Assembly: GCF_000364225.2 (NCBI RefSeq)
Contig: NZ_AQFT02000001.1
Coordinates: 2,170,001 to 2,234,000, forward strand
DNA from: Eubacterium plexicaudatum ASF492
Lineage (GTDB): Bacteria > Bacillota > Clostridia > Lachnospirales > Lachnospiraceae
Direction: 5' to 3'
Length of the DNA stretch: 64,000 nt
Below the pieces are notes generated by a model. It was given only the letters and a program-made list of their open reading frames with translations. It did not search any database and was not told the DNA's origin. A program made the translations under genes and the position numbers. The number at the start of each line of letters is the position of its first letter. Within the stretch, counting starts at the first letter, position 1. This document shows positions 17,461 through 28,521 of the stretch, piece by piece.

Positions 17461-20148
17461 AGCTGCTTTTTAACAACGCATCTTCAAACGGCATATTGCC
17501 GCCCTGCGGCTGTTTTGACAGATATTCGGTATACATTTTTTGATTTTCCATCCGCACTTCTTCTTCCAGTTCCTTTGCAGACACAAGCCGGCATCCTTGC
17601 CCGCGGATAATAATCTGCTCCAGACCGTCGGAAGTGGCTACCGTTACGTTGTATTTACGTCCGTTTTCATGCGCAAACCGCTCAATATACTGATCTGCCG
17701 TTTCCGCTTCTTTTGTATATACGACATGGATATTATGATAGTCATAATACTCCGTCTGATGCCCTTCAACCCGATACGCATCAAATACAACAATCAGGTA
17801 ATACTTTTTCACTGCCTGATAATTGCACATAATGTCCAGCAGCCGTCCTCTTGCCCCGTCAATGTTATCTTTTGCAATCTCGCTCAGTTCTTTCCATGCG
17901 AAAATAATATTATAGCCATCTACAAGAAAATACTGCGTCTGACCAAGCTTTTTTTCGGGCCTGCGGGAAATCTCTGCGGCAGCCGTATCATACACCGTTT
18001 TTTTTCGGCTTTTCTGCTCCTTTTTCTTTTTATCACGCTTATTTGCCTGATAGGTGTCTGCTATAATCCGGTCCACTTCTTCCGTACCGATACTTTCCGT
18101 GCGTACGACCGGCGCATGCTTTTTTAATTTTTCCGCTTCTTCGAGCAGGCGGACTTCTTCGGATTTCGGCACGGTAAGCGCGCTTTCCAGATGCATATAG
18201 TCTTTTACTTCATACCATTCTACGACAAAGCCGGCTCCATGCGCACAAAAAACAGACGATGACGGGTTTCCAAGATCACTCATCGGATCGTACCGGAGCC
18301 TCTGCAGCACTTCTTCCGTATTATGACAGGGCTCATATCCTTTCAGCGTACACTGCAGTCTGCCCAGTCCTCTTGTATACTCGGTTACCTGTTTCTGATA
18401 GCCGCTCATCGTTACAACCGGTGCGCTGCCGGTCAGTACCGCCATGTTGTTTTCCAACTGCGGCAGCCCGGGCCGTCCATGCATATTTTCAATATCCGTC
18501 ATCGCTCTGCCGACCATCTGTTCCGGCAGTTCCAGAACAAAATCATAATAAGGCTCCAGCAGCACGGACTGCGCCTGCATCAGTCCCTGGCGCACGGCAC
18601 GGTACGTCGCCTGCCTGAAATCACCGCCTTCGGTATGCTTTAAGTGTGCCCGCCCGGTCAGAAGCGTAATCTTCATATCCGTCAGAGCGGAACCGGTCAG
18701 CACACCTTTGTGCTCCCGTTCGTTTAAATGCGTCAGCACAAGCCGCTGCCAGTTTTTATCCAGAATATCTTCGCTGCAGTCTGCCTCAAACTGCATGCCG
18801 CTGCCCCTCTCTCCCGGCTCCAGCAGCAGGTGCACTTCCGCATAATGGCGCAGCGGTTCAAAATGTCCGACTCCTTCCACCGGATCTGCAATCGTTTCTT
18901 TATATACGATATTGCCGGGTCCGAACTCTACCAAAACGCCAAAACGCTCTTTAATCATACCGGTCAGTATTTCCAGCTGTACCTCTCCCATCAGCTGTGC
19001 CTGAATTTCCTGCAGCTCCTCTTCCCATACAATGTGCAGCTGCGGCTCTTCCTCTTCCAGCTGGCGCAGCTTGGGCAGCATCACGGCCGCGTCGCAGCCG
19101 TCCGGCAGCAGAATCTGATACGTGAGCACCGGTGCCAGCAGCGGCTGCATCGAATCAGGCTCCTTACCAAGCCCTTCTCCGGGTTTTGTCTGTGTCAGTC
19201 CCGTTACGGCACAGATCGTACCTGCCTGCACTTCGCCGACCGCCTCAAATCTGGCACCGGAATAAACGCGAATCTGACTGATTTTTTCTTCCCAGCGGTC
19301 TTCTTTCCCGTGCAATACCGTCCGTACTTTCAGGGAACCGCCTGTTATTTTTAAGTACGTCAGACGGTTTCCTTTTCGTCTCTGGCAATTTTAAACACTT
19401 TTGCGGCAAATTGCTGCGGATACTGCGGCTCTTTCGTATACCTGGCAAATCCGTCCAAAAACTCCTCTACTCCGGTCAGGCGCAGCGCCGAACCGAAATA
19501 GCATGGAAATACCTCCCGCCGCAATATCATATTTTGAATACGGTCTGTTTGAACGCAATCGTGTTCCAGAAACTGTTCCATCGCTTCTTCGCTGCACATC
19601 GCAAGCGCGTCATAAAATGCTTCTTCATCCGAACCCGAAAAATCCACACAGCTGCCATCCAATTGTGCATGCAGCTGTGCGAGCAGCGCCGGCTTATGTA
19701 TCTGTTCCAGTTCGTCCTGCTGCAGCCGGTCCGTCTTATTTATAAACAGAAAAACCGGAATGTGATACTGTTTCAGCAGCCTCCAGAGCGTCTGCGTATG
19801 TCCCTGCACGCCATCTGTTATACCGATAATCAAAACCGCATAGTCCAGTACCTGCAGCGTACGTTCCATTTCTGCCGAAAAATCCACGTGCCCGGGTGTA
19901 TCCAGCAAAGATATATCCACATTTTTCCAGCTGCACACCGCCTGTTTGGAAAAAATGGTAATCCCTCTGGCACGCTCCGGTTCGTACATATCCAAAAACG
20001 TATTCTGACTGTCCACACGCCCCAGTGTCCGTATGCTGCCGCTTAAAAACAGCATACCCTCCGATAACGTTGTTTTTCCCGCATCTACATGGGCAAGCAA
20101 ACCGGTACATATTTGTTTTTTCGGCTTATGTTCTGACGTGTCGTCCAT
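17450..20148 (-). CDS. TetM/EF-G-like translational GTPase fused to a Rae1/YacP-type NYN ribonuclease domain, frameshifted
   Basis: About 899 residues after repair. The N-terminal GTPase of the ribosomal-protection (TetM/TetO) type has G1 AHVDAGKTT, RARGITI, G3 DTPGHVDF and G4 NKTD. EF-G-like domains follow to about residue 650, then a basic linker. Residues ~730-890 closely resemble Bacillus Rae1 (YacP): LVDGYNIIFAW, VVFDA, YTKEAETAD, VATSDGLEQ and GQGCRLVSAKEL, so the acidic nuclease residues are kept. Rae1 cuts mRNA in the ribosomal A site, where TetM-type factors also bind. One G is missing at 19371-19372; adding it joins both parts. This is not evidence for tetracycline resistance. It is 18 bases after an ABC-class ATPase gene. 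Confidence 0.88.
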
Positions 20149-20166
20149 CGAAAATACCCCTTTCTT

Positions 20167-21875
20167 CTAGCTCAAAGTCCTGCACCGATTCAGGCAGGCA
20201 AAAATTTCCTGTACCCGCACAACCGCAAGATTGCAGGGCAAATACCTGCCCTCACAGACCGCGCCGATTCCCTGTTCTTTTACCAGCGCTTCCAGCATCC
20301 CCGCGATTTGCCGTAAGTCTTTCTTTCCGTCAAATAAATGCTGTTTTGCATATTTTACCATATAGCCAAGCGCCATTGTCTGTTCGTTGTCTACCAGCTG
20401 CTCCACATACCTTAGCTCAATCGTATCCCGGTCAATGGATACGGCATCTTTGCCCATACCTTTTACTTTCATCCGGTCATTTGCCGCTGCTTTTTTTCCT
20501 GCCGTAAACACTCTGGCAAATGACGGACGCTCTGCGGCTTTCAATACCGGTTTGTCCTTTGTCATATCCAAAAATCGTTCCGCTTCCTGTTTTGCCGTCT
20601 GTGTAATGTCCGCGGGCTGGTATCCCATCATCTGAATCACACGATCGGCTTTATAAAAATACGATCCGCAGCTTCCAGCTACCAGTATCGTAGAAATGCC
20701 GTAATGCGCAGACAGCTCGTCCACCCGGTCGATAAACGGTGTAATTGGTTCCATATTCGGATGTACGACACGCGCCATCAGCTCGTCCCGTATCATAAAA
20801 TTAGTCGCACTCGTATCCTCATCAATTAAAAACAGCTGCGTGCCCGCTTCCATCGCTTCGATCACATTTGCCGCCTGCGACGTACTGCCGCTGGCATCTT
20901 CCGTAGCAAACAATTTCGTGTCTCTGCCGTTTGGCAGACCGTTGATAAACATGGAAATATCCGTTTTTTTTATGCTTCTGCCATCTTCGGCGCGTATTTT
21001 TACCGCCGTATCATCTGTTATGACATATTCCCTGCCATCCCCGGCAATGTGATTGTATACCCCACGCTCCAGTGCTTTTAACAGCGTCGATTTTCCATGA
21101 TACCCGCCTCCTACAATCAGCGTGATGCCCTGTGCAATGCCCATCCCTCTGATCGTTCCGGCATTTGGCAGACGCAGTTCTACCGCCATGGACGGCGGCG
21201 CGCAAAAAGGCACCGCCTGTTTCATCGGACGGTCCGATACGCCGGATTCCCGCGGCAGTATCGCACCGTCCGCCACAAATGCCACCAGATTTTTTCTTTT
21301 AACTGCTCCCGGATATGGTGCTGATCCTGCGCAAGCTCTTTTACCTTCCGCAAATACTCCTGATCCGTATTTTTATAAAACAAAGACTTCTTCACACAGA
21401 CCGGCAGAAACTGAAACAACATACGGATCAGCTCCCCGGCCTGTATCGTACGTCCGTTGGCAGGAAATCCGACCTCCATCCGAAAGATCAGACTGCCGCT
21501 GTCCTGGGCTATCTCACATGCACTGCGTTCCAGTATTTCCTGTCCCGGTCTGCTTACGGACATCAGACCGCTTTTCCCGGAACCTTTCGCCTTATGAGAA
21601 TACGATTCCACTTCCTTTCCAAAGGTTCGGATCAAAGCATCTGCAAGCGCCGTCCTCGTATGTTTGGGCCGGATCATATCAGCCGGAAAGCCGGCCTTTT
21701 TGCCGTCCACGTGAATGCTGATTTTGGACGGAGACGCAAACGGATCCCCCTGCACATGATCAATATGCAGCACATAGTTGTCAAACTGATAAGCTCCTGC
21801 CGTATCTTTGTATGCCGGATAGCCTTTATGATCAATCCGTCTCAGTATTTCCTGTAAATCTTCCGCTCGTTTCAT
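20167..21875 (-). CDS. Predicted ATPase of the ABC class (PF09818 type), frameshifted
   Basis: About 569 residues after repair. The family contains soluble ABC-type ATPases of unknown role. The Walker A motif is GGGYHGKSTLL and a Walker B-like LFLIDEDTSATN follows; the N-terminal part (LQEILRRIDHKGYPAYKDT) is family-typical. The frame breaks in a T6 run at 21290-21295; one more A on the coding strand gives LKEKNLVAFVADGAILPRESG, a perfect continuation. It is 3 bases from the small gene upstream and 18 from the GTPase-NYN gene downstream, so these are probably co-transcribed. Confidence 0.88.
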
Positions 21876-21878
21876 AAG

Positions 21879-22301
21879 TTATGATTGTCCCTTTCCAAAT
21901 GTATCCTTAAAATCACAATAATCACATCCGCTTTCCGAGCGGAACGTATATGTTTTTGCTTCGTCACCGTATTTCCAGGAAAACGAACCTTCCAATTCCA
22001 TAAAAGAATGTGCACAGGCCGCATCATCCAATATCTGCGCCAGGTCAATCACAAAAGATTCCGCATCTTCCGGTGAGCCGCATACGTCTTCCCGTACGCT
22101 GTGCTCGGCATAAAAGCGCAGTATAAATGCGTCCGGATCGCTTTCATCATCAAATTCCGCGCCTTTAATATAGACATTTGCCGCCTGTTCCAGCCGGTTT
22201 TTCAAAAAAGCGGTACATGCATGAATACGCGACTGTCCGATGTCTTCGGCTTCCATATAAATCTTATAAGCGATTTGTATCTGTTTTTCCTGTAATTCCA
22301 T
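21879..22301 (-). CDS. Small unrecognised acidic protein
   Basis: A 140-residue acidic protein with no signal peptide or membrane segment. It has two Cys in a CDYCDF motif near the C-terminus and a Cys near residue 95. The ATG at 22301 was chosen because GGGAGGAAA lies 7 bases upstream; a longer frame to 22346 has no such site. It stops 3 bases before the ABC-class ATPase gene, which suggests joint expression. I do not recognise the family and propose no function. Confidence 0.7.
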   Translation of the reverse strand: MELQEKQIQIAYKIYMEAEDIGQSRIHACTAFLKNRLEQAANVYIKGAEFDDESDPDAFILRFYAEHSVREDVCGSPEDAESFVIDLAQILDDAACAHSFMELEGSFSWKYGDEAKTYTFRSESGCDYCDFKDTFGKGQS

Positions 22302-22351
22302 CTTGATTTCCTCCCTTTTGTCCATATGTTTCGTAACAGCCTGCATATGGC

Positions 22352-23620
22352 TTATACAAGCTGTGTCATGCCTCCTGTCAGTATTCCGATATTATCTTCA
22401 TAAATCTTTTCAAACTGATCCATCTGCAGCGGATTCGTACCCAGTCCTGCTTCAATCGTATACCCCGGCCGGTCATACTCCTGTATAAACCAGTCCTTAT
22501 ACCCTGCATAACCGGATGCTCCCGGCGTTTCCTCCACCGCGTAGCCGCTGACCTCCTGAAAGTACCTGGCAATCCGATAGGACTGTTTTGGCTCATAATC
22601 CAGATATTTCCAGTAAATGACCTCACCCTGCGTGTGATATGCCAAAATCAGCGAAAAGTTATTTGTTTTTGTATATTCATAAACGGCCCTGCTCTCCGGT
22701 GCCGTCAAAGGCGCTTCGCCCACAAAATCTCTTGGAGCCGGAGACCGGTACCCCTGGCCATATTTGATTTCTTTTGCCTGTTCCCAGCCCGCCGGAAACT
22801 GGAGGTTTAAGTCAATTCCGTCAATATTGGCTTTCCAGCCCGCCGGAAACCGGATATCCGGATATGCTGCCGCAATCTGCTCCGCCTGCTCCACATACGG
22901 CTGCTGCCATATGGCTTCGTTTACAAGATCTACCCCGTCGGGATTGACAAGCGGCAGCATGCAAAGATGAAAGCTGTAATACAGCCATGAAGCCGGCACA
23001 CCTGCGATCTGCATGCCTCTGACGTAAGCCTCCGCATAATCTTCCGCAAACTTTAACAGCACCGGCGTTGTAATCCATTCGTTTGCATGGAAAGAAGCAT
23101 TATAAAATACCTGTTTTTTTCCTTCTCCGATCCGAATCGCATGCATGCTGCGTCCCATCACACTCGTTCCGACAGATTCCTCATGCAAAAACGGATACCG
23201 TATCAGCAGCCCTTCCAGAATCCAGTCCGTTAAATACGACGTATACGCTGTCTTTTGCGACACAAGCGGAAAATCAAACGGCACATACAGCATGGTGCCT
23301 GCCGTAAGATTGGTCGGATCCAGCGTCGGATTGGCCGTCGTAATTCTCTGCACGGAAGAATGCAGATGGGAAGCAATCCACCACAGCGTATCCCCTTCTT
23401 TCACCTGATACGTCCGATATCCTTTCAGATACGGAAGCAGCATTTCCCACTGTTCGTCCCCGACCTGACAGTCCTGCTCGCTGCCTGTAAAATCTTTCAA
23501 AAAAGAACACGTCCGCTGCCCAAATATACCGTCTATCGCAACAGGAAAGCCTGCACGTGACAGTGCAAGCTGCACGTACTGCACGAATACGCCTTTATCA
23601 CCAGGAAATAGTTGTTTCAT
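22352..23620 (-). CDS. M14 family zinc carboxypeptidase with peptidoglycan-binding and LysM domains
   Basis: A 422-residue protein related to gamma-D-glutamyl-meso-diaminopimelate peptidases, which trim cell-wall peptides. Residues ~5-55 form a PG_binding_1 domain (AIDGIFGQRT), ~70-120 a LysM domain (YQVKEGDTLWWIAS), and ~135-420 the peptidase. Zinc ligands HANE and the later LAYHTQGEV are visible, as is the catalytic Glu in YTIEAGLG. No signal peptide is seen, so it may act on internalised or spore peptidoglycan. ATG 23620 is preferred over GTG 23626 from the GGAGGT spacing. Confidence 0.9.
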   Translation of the reverse strand: MKQLFPGDKGVFVQYVQLALSRAGFPVAIDGIFGQRTCSFLKDFTGSEQDCQVGDEQWEMLLPYLKGYRTYQVKEGDTLWWIASHLHSSVQRITTANPTLDPTNLTAGTMLYVPFDFPLVSQKTAYTSYLTDWILEGLLIRYPFLHEESVGTSVMGRSMHAIRIGEGKKQVFYNASFHANEWITTPVLLKFAEDYAEAYVRGMQIAGVPASWLYYSFHLCMLPLVNPDGVDLVNEAIWQQPYVEQAEQIAAAYPDIRFPAGWKANIDGIDLNLQFPAGWEQAKEIKYGQGYRSPAPRDFVGEAPLTAPESRAVYEYTKTNNFSLILAYHTQGEVIYWKYLDYEPKQSYRIARYFQEVSGYAVEETPGASGYAGYKDWFIQEYDRPGYTIEAGLGTNPLQMDQFEKIYEDNIGILTGGMTQLV

Positions 23621-23705
23621 ATGCACTCATACCTCCGGCCGAAACCATTTCACTGTTATCATATGAGTTTTTTTGCATAAAAGTTCCTGCTTTTCCTGTA
23701 ATCGG

Positions 23706-24946
23706 TTATTTCAGATATCCGCACGACTTGCGAAACAGCAATATTCCGAGTATAAACAAAAAAACAAGTGACCCGATACCATAATGAATGCTTCCTGTAA
23801 TCTGGCTTGTCACACTTACAAGCATCGTCCCCAGAAAAGAAGCTCCTTTTCCGCATATGTCAAAAATGCCGAAATATTCTCCGGACCGGTCCTTTGGTAT
23901 GATTTTGGCAAAATGCGAGCGCGACAATGCCTGTACACCACCCTGAAACAGCCCTACGCACACGGCCAGTATCCAAAACTTCGTCTGAGAATCCAGTGTC
24001 ATTCCAAAAATCGTAATACAGGTATAGGCGATGATACAGATTAAAATCAGATTTTTAGGCGCATATCTGCCCGACAGTCTCCCAAATACCAGCGTAGCCG
24101 GAAACGCCACGATCTGTGTCGACAAAAGCGCCAGCAGCAGCCCTGTCGTATCCAGTCCAAGCGCCGTTCCATAAGCCGTCGCCATATCAATAATCGTATA
24201 GACCCGTCGATATAGCAAAAAAATGCCAGCAGAAACCAGAATACTTCCGGATGACTGTGCATATTTTTTAAAGTATCCCCAAGCCTTTGAAAACTGCCGC
24301 GTACAATGTTGCGATCCGCCGGTATATAATGCACCTGTTGATAGTGGCGCCAGAGCGGAATCGTTGTACAAAACCACCACACGGCACACATACAAAAAGC
24401 AATCGTCATCGCATTCATCTCACCGATTCCTGTCTTTGATGCGGTCAGCACAAACACCAGTCCTGCAATAAACGGAACGCAGCTGCCAATGTACCCCCAG
24501 GCAAATCCCGCGGAAGACACTTCATCCATGCGCTCCGGCGTCGTCACATCCGAAAGCATGGCGTCGTAAAATATCAGGCTTGCGGAAAATCCGCATTTTG
24601 CTATGACAAACAAAATCAGAAACACAAACCATACCCGCATAAATCCAAGCAGAAAACACCCGGTTGCGCCAAGCAGCATACTTCCGAGAAAAACCGGTTT
24701 TTTCCATCCCTGGAAATCCGTCATCGCCCCGAGCACCGGCCCGGTAACCGCTACGATAATCGTTACCGCCGAAGCCGCATATCCCCAGTACGCCAGATAA
24801 TCTACCGAAGAAATCCCGGCCTGCTGCGCAATGGCATCAAAATAAATCGGAAACAGCGTCGCTACGAGCAGAACAAATGCCGAATTGCCCACATCGTATA
24901 AAATCCATGCTTTTTCCATCTTTGTAAATTTCATTTTCTTCGGCAT
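23706..24946 (-). CDS. UMF1-type major facilitator transporter, frameshifted
   Basis: About 413 residues with 12 predicted membrane helices. The start KAWILYDVGNSAFVLL is characteristic of the UMF1/Atg22-like MFS group. The frame breaks at the C3 run 24203-24205: one more G on the coding strand gives FFCYIDGVYTIIDMATAYG, the expected continuation. The start overlaps the upstream hydrolase gene by 16 bases, so it belongs to the glycerophospholipid operon with GDPD. The substrate is unknown. A sequencing error is likely. Confidence 0.87.
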
Positions 24947-25923
24947 CCTTCCACCTCCTGTAAAAAGGAAAAGACTTCCTCATAAAACTGCATTCGTGTT
25001 CGTTCTCCGGCATTAAAAATCTCATGCTTTGCATCCAAAAACCAGACGAGTCTGGCATCTTTTAATTTGCCCGCAAACCTGCAGATTTCGTCCGTATTGA
25101 CCATGTGGTCTCTGCCAGCCGCACAGATCAGTACCGGAATCCGAATCTTTCGAATATTTTCAGACGCCTGTACACAGACCGAAGCTGTCTGTGCCGCGCA
25201 TACCCAGCCGTAACAGGCGCCATTTGTACGGCATCTTTTATTTGCAGCGCGTTTGCCATGCGCATACAGATATCGCTCTTCGCTCAGACAGCTGCTGCGC
25301 TCGAATTTCGGTTTTTTTGAAAATCCATGCTGTCCGGCAGCATATGCTTTTCCAAATCCGCAGCATCTGCATATGCGCGCAATCAGCATGGCCGCCGGAT
25401 ACGGCAGTCCGTGGACGTTCATCTGAATCATCGGCGCAGAAAGCACTGCTTTTTGAAAATCGTGCGGATACCGCTGCAGGTATAACGCACCAATCGCTCC
25501 ACCCATAGAATGTGCAAATAATATCATTTCATTCCGATACGGCTTTACAATTTTGTTTACGAATATATGCAAATCCCGCACATACTGCGCAAAGCTTTCC
25601 ACATACACTTTTCCCATATTGGAAAGCCTGCGCTGCGACCTGCCATGCCCGCGGTGTTCCGCCAGAAATACCGAATAACCCGCCTGCAGAAAATAATAGA
25701 TCATTTCGTCATATTTTTCCGCAAATTCACTGAATCCGTGAGATATTACGATATTTCCTTTCGCCTTTTTGCGAATATAAGTACGGTAATAAATACCGGT
25801 TCCGTCATAACTTGAAAATCTGCCGCATCGCCGGTATTTTTTCAGATATGTCTCCGTTACCTGTTTCATCTGTTTTCGAAATCCGTCTTCCTGCACATAC
25901 TCTATTTTTATTTTCTCTGTCAT
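24931..25923 (-). CDS. Alpha/beta hydrolase, lysophospholipase/monoacylglycerol lipase type
   Basis: A 330-residue serine hydrolase. The nucleophile elbow is LFAHSMGGAIG (about residue 143), the oxyanion region IVISHGFSEFAEKYDE, and the acid/His end ICAAGRDHMV and DAKHEIFNA. This matches the PldB-like lysophospholipase group that removes acyl chains from lysophospholipids or glycerides. It overlaps the GDPD gene by 4 bases (ATGA) and the UMF1 gene by 16 bases, forming a tight phospholipid-breakdown operon. Confidence 0.88.
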   Translation of the reverse strand: MTEKIKIEYVQEDGFRKQMKQVTETYLKKYRRCGRFSSYDGTGIYYRTYIRKKAKGNIVISHGFSEFAEKYDEMIYYFLQAGYSVFLAEHRGHGRSQRRLSNMGKVYVESFAQYVRDLHIFVNKIVKPYRNEMILFAHSMGGAIGALYLQRYPHDFQKAVLSAPMIQMNVHGLPYPAAMLIARICRCCGFGKAYAAGQHGFSKKPKFERSSCLSEERYLYAHGKRAANKRCRTNGACYGWVCAAQTASVCVQASENIRKIRIPVLICAAGRDHMVNTDEICRFAGKLKDARLVWFLDAKHEIFNAGERTRMQFYEEVFSFLQEVEGCRRK

Positions 25924-26705
25924 ATAATCTTTTCCAACTCCCGTACAAGCTCTGGAATCAGCTTCCCATCTTCATATTCGTCCGCAACTGCCCTGCCCAG
26001 TTTCGGATCGTTCGTAATCATTGCATCCGTTTCGTTCTCACACAGCAGACGCATATGTTCTTCTTCATTGACCGTCCATACATGTACTTTCAGTCCGTGT
26101 TTTCGGCATTTCGCATAAAAATCCGGGTACTGCACATTATAAATGGCCGGATGAAGCGCATCCGCCTGCACCGTCTGCTTTGCATAGGTAAACACGTCGA
26201 TCATGCCGTCCTGATACAGCAGCCCGGTAACCGCATCCGGCTGCAGACGCTTTATTTTCCGAATGGTGTAGTGATTAAAGGACGAATAAATGACCCGTTC
26301 CTGCATTCCCATCTGTTTTGTCAGTTCCAGCACCTGCTCTTCGATTTCAGGATAAAAAATCACCCCCGTTTTTAGTTCCACATTGACCGTAAGATTCGTC
26401 GGCCTGATCAGCTCATAGACTTCCTCCAGCGTTGGAATATACTGTGTGCCAAGCTTTGGAAACCGCTCGTTCACATTAATGTCTTTCAGTTTTTCATACG
26501 TAAAATCTTTTACCAGGCCGGATGCCCTGCTGACACGGTCCAGCTTTTCATCATGAATGACAACGAGTTTTCCGTCTTTCGTTTTCTGAACATCCAGTTC
26601 GATTCCGTCGGCTTTACAATCCACAGCCATCCGAAATGCTTCCAATGTGTTTTCCGGTGCATACGCACTGGCTCCTCTGTGAGCCCATACAAATGTTTTT
26701 TTCAT
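25920..26705 (-). CDS. Glycerophosphodiester phosphodiesterase
   Basis: A 261-residue GDPD enzyme that hydrolyses deacylated phospholipids to glycerol-3-phosphate and an alcohol. The catalytic motifs are clear: WAHRGASAYAPENT at the N-terminus, then DGIELDVQKTKDG and VVIHDEKLDR. No signal peptide, so the protein is cytoplasmic (UgpQ-like). It is the first gene of a 4-base-overlap operon with the lysophospholipase-type hydrolase and the UMF1 transporter. Confidence 0.94.
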   Translation of the reverse strand: MKKTFVWAHRGASAYAPENTLEAFRMAVDCKADGIELDVQKTKDGKLVVIHDEKLDRVSRASGLVKDFTYEKLKDINVNERFPKLGTQYIPTLEEVYELIRPTNLTVNVELKTGVIFYPEIEEQVLELTKQMGMQERVIYSSFNHYTIRKIKRLQPDAVTGLLYQDGMIDVFTYAKQTVQADALHPAIYNVQYPDFYAKCRKHGLKVHVWTVNEEEHMRLLCENETDAMITNDPKLGRAVADEYEDGKLIPELVRELEKII

Positions 26706-26731
26706 GTTATAATACCCTTTATTTCTTATAT

Positions 26732-28354
26732 TTATTTCAGCTGTTTTAACAGCCCTTTCAGACTTTGCGTGTTATAAATGGAACGGTAATACGACACTTC
26801 GTCCCGAATCAGCTCGTCAATGACCTGCATGCCAAGCAGCTCTACCGGCGCACAATCGTCCGTCAGTACATAGTCTCCCGGTTCATAGACCTGCACCCGT
26901 TCCACAATCTGCCCCATCAGCTCCATCAGATCGCCATCCGGCGTAAGCGCCATGTTATCCTGCATCACTTCGATGAAATGAAAATCCGGATCTGCATTCG
27001 GTGAGGCCGACGCAAACAGCTCACGGTTCGTAGAGCCTTCCACATCAACCGTATATACACAGTCAAAGACATGGCTGATCGTATCTGCCAGATACCGGTT
27101 GATACTGCCCTGCTGTGTTCCCCGCATATTCATGTTTACGACCATCACCCCATCCTCTTTTAAATGCATCTTTACCATGCGAAAGAACTCCAGCGACGAC
27201 ATCTGAAACGGAATCGTAATATCCTGATAAGCGTCTACCATGATCACATCATATTTATGATCGGAAACGTTTAAATATGCACGTCCGTCATAAGATGCTA
27301 CCGGCATGTCATCCGGAAGCGCAAAATACGTACGGGCAAGCTGCGTAATCTTTTCGTCTATTTCCACCCCTTCGATATGCGCATTTGGAAAATATCGTCT
27401 GCACTGTGCGGCAAACGTCCCGGTTCCCATTCCAAGCACGAGCACATCCATTCGTTCTTTTTCATATACGCCTGCCATAAACGGCGCTGCCAGCGCATAG
27501 TCATAATACATTCCCGTCAGGCTGTCGTCTTTTTTCAAAATGGACTGCACACCAAACAGCACATTGGTCGACAAAATGACACTGTCCTCATTTTCCTTTA
27601 CCTGCAGATAATTATAGACGGACTCTCCTTCATACGAAAGGTCGTTTTCCCAAAACGCAAAGCTGTCCGATCTTCCTGCCAGACAGCAGAGCACATACAA
27701 AAAAACACCAACTGCCACGCTCCTTCCTCCTCCCTTTGCGGAAATAAAATAAACAAGTGCAAGCAAAAGCAGAATACCCGCAAAAATAAGAAATGTTACG
27801 GAAGTGCCGACGGCCGGAATCGTAACAAACGTCGGCAGAAACGTTCCGAGAATGCTTCCGATTGTATTGGACGCATTCAGCATCCCTACCGTCTTTCCAT
27901 TATCTTCCAGACTGTCTACCGTATATTTCACAAGAGACGGCGTAACCGTTCCCAGCAAAAACAACGGATATACGAAAATGGCCATACACGCGAAAAACGC
28001 CGCCAATATTAAAAAGTTGCTGTTTACCGTAAAGATAAGCAATGCCGATATTCCAAGAATCAGATACTTTCCGATAACCGGAATTGCCGCAATCCAGACA
28101 GCGGACACAATCATCCGTTTATACAGCCTGCCCGGGTCCGGATTTTTATCGGCCGTCCGGCCTCCGTAAATATTGCCAAGCGCCATGGCGATCATAATCG
28201 TACCGATAATAATCGTCCATACGATCTGCGAAGAGCTAAAATAGGGTGCAAGCAGACGACTTGCACCTAATTCCACCGCCATAACGGACATTCCCGCAAA
28301 AAACTCCGTAACATACAAATACGCTTTATTTTGTAAAATACGTGCCTGTTTCAT
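26732..28354 (-). CDS. Membrane-anchored spermidine synthase-like protein (fused MFS/methyltransferase-fold type)
   Basis: A 540-residue protein. Residues ~15-225 hold about seven membrane helices, and the C-terminal half is a spermidine-synthase fold: VLVLGMGTGTFAAQC (nucleotide-type glycine loop), EGVEIDEKI and IMVDAYQD. Such fused proteins are common in bacteria; many lack proof of polyamine synthesis. ATG 28354 follows AGAAAGG, whereas a frame extension to 28420 has no ribosome binding site. It lies downstream of, but not overlapping, DUF6062 (divergent). Confidence 0.85.
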   Translation of the reverse strand: MKQARILQNKAYLYVTEFFAGMSVMAVELGASRLLAPYFSSSQIVWTIIIGTIMIAMALGNIYGGRTADKNPDPGRLYKRMIVSAVWIAAIPVIGKYLILGISALLIFTVNSNFLILAAFFACMAIFVYPLFLLGTVTPSLVKYTVDSLEDNGKTVGMLNASNTIGSILGTFLPTFVTIPAVGTSVTFLIFAGILLLLALVYFISAKGGGRSVAVGVFLYVLCCLAGRSDSFAFWENDLSYEGESVYNYLQVKENEDSVILSTNVLFGVQSILKKDDSLTGMYYDYALAAPFMAGVYEKERMDVLVLGMGTGTFAAQCRRYFPNAHIEGVEIDEKITQLARTYFALPDDMPVASYDGRAYLNVSDHKYDVIMVDAYQDITIPFQMSSLEFFRMVKMHLKEDGVMVVNMNMRGTQQGSINRYLADTISHVFDCVYTVDVEGSTNRELFASASPNADPDFHFIEVMQDNMALTPDGDLMELMGQIVERVQVYEPGDYVLTDDCAPVELLGMQVIDELIRDEVSYYRSIYNTQSLKGLLKQLK

Positions 28355-28521
28355 TTTTACTGCCTTTCTTTGTGCATCATTTTTATTATCATAACAAATT
28401 ATGGAAGTTCTGGCAATCATTCTTTTCCCTGCATTTACATATGGCTTTGCATATGTTAGAATAAATAAAACAAAAAATAAAACCGGAACATCACAAAGAA
28501 GAAAACAGACAGGTAATTATA

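Noticed and set aside
17450..20148. Tetracycline resistance gene
   Set aside because: Only the GTPase resembles TetM; the NYN fusion and chromosomal setting do not support a resistance call.
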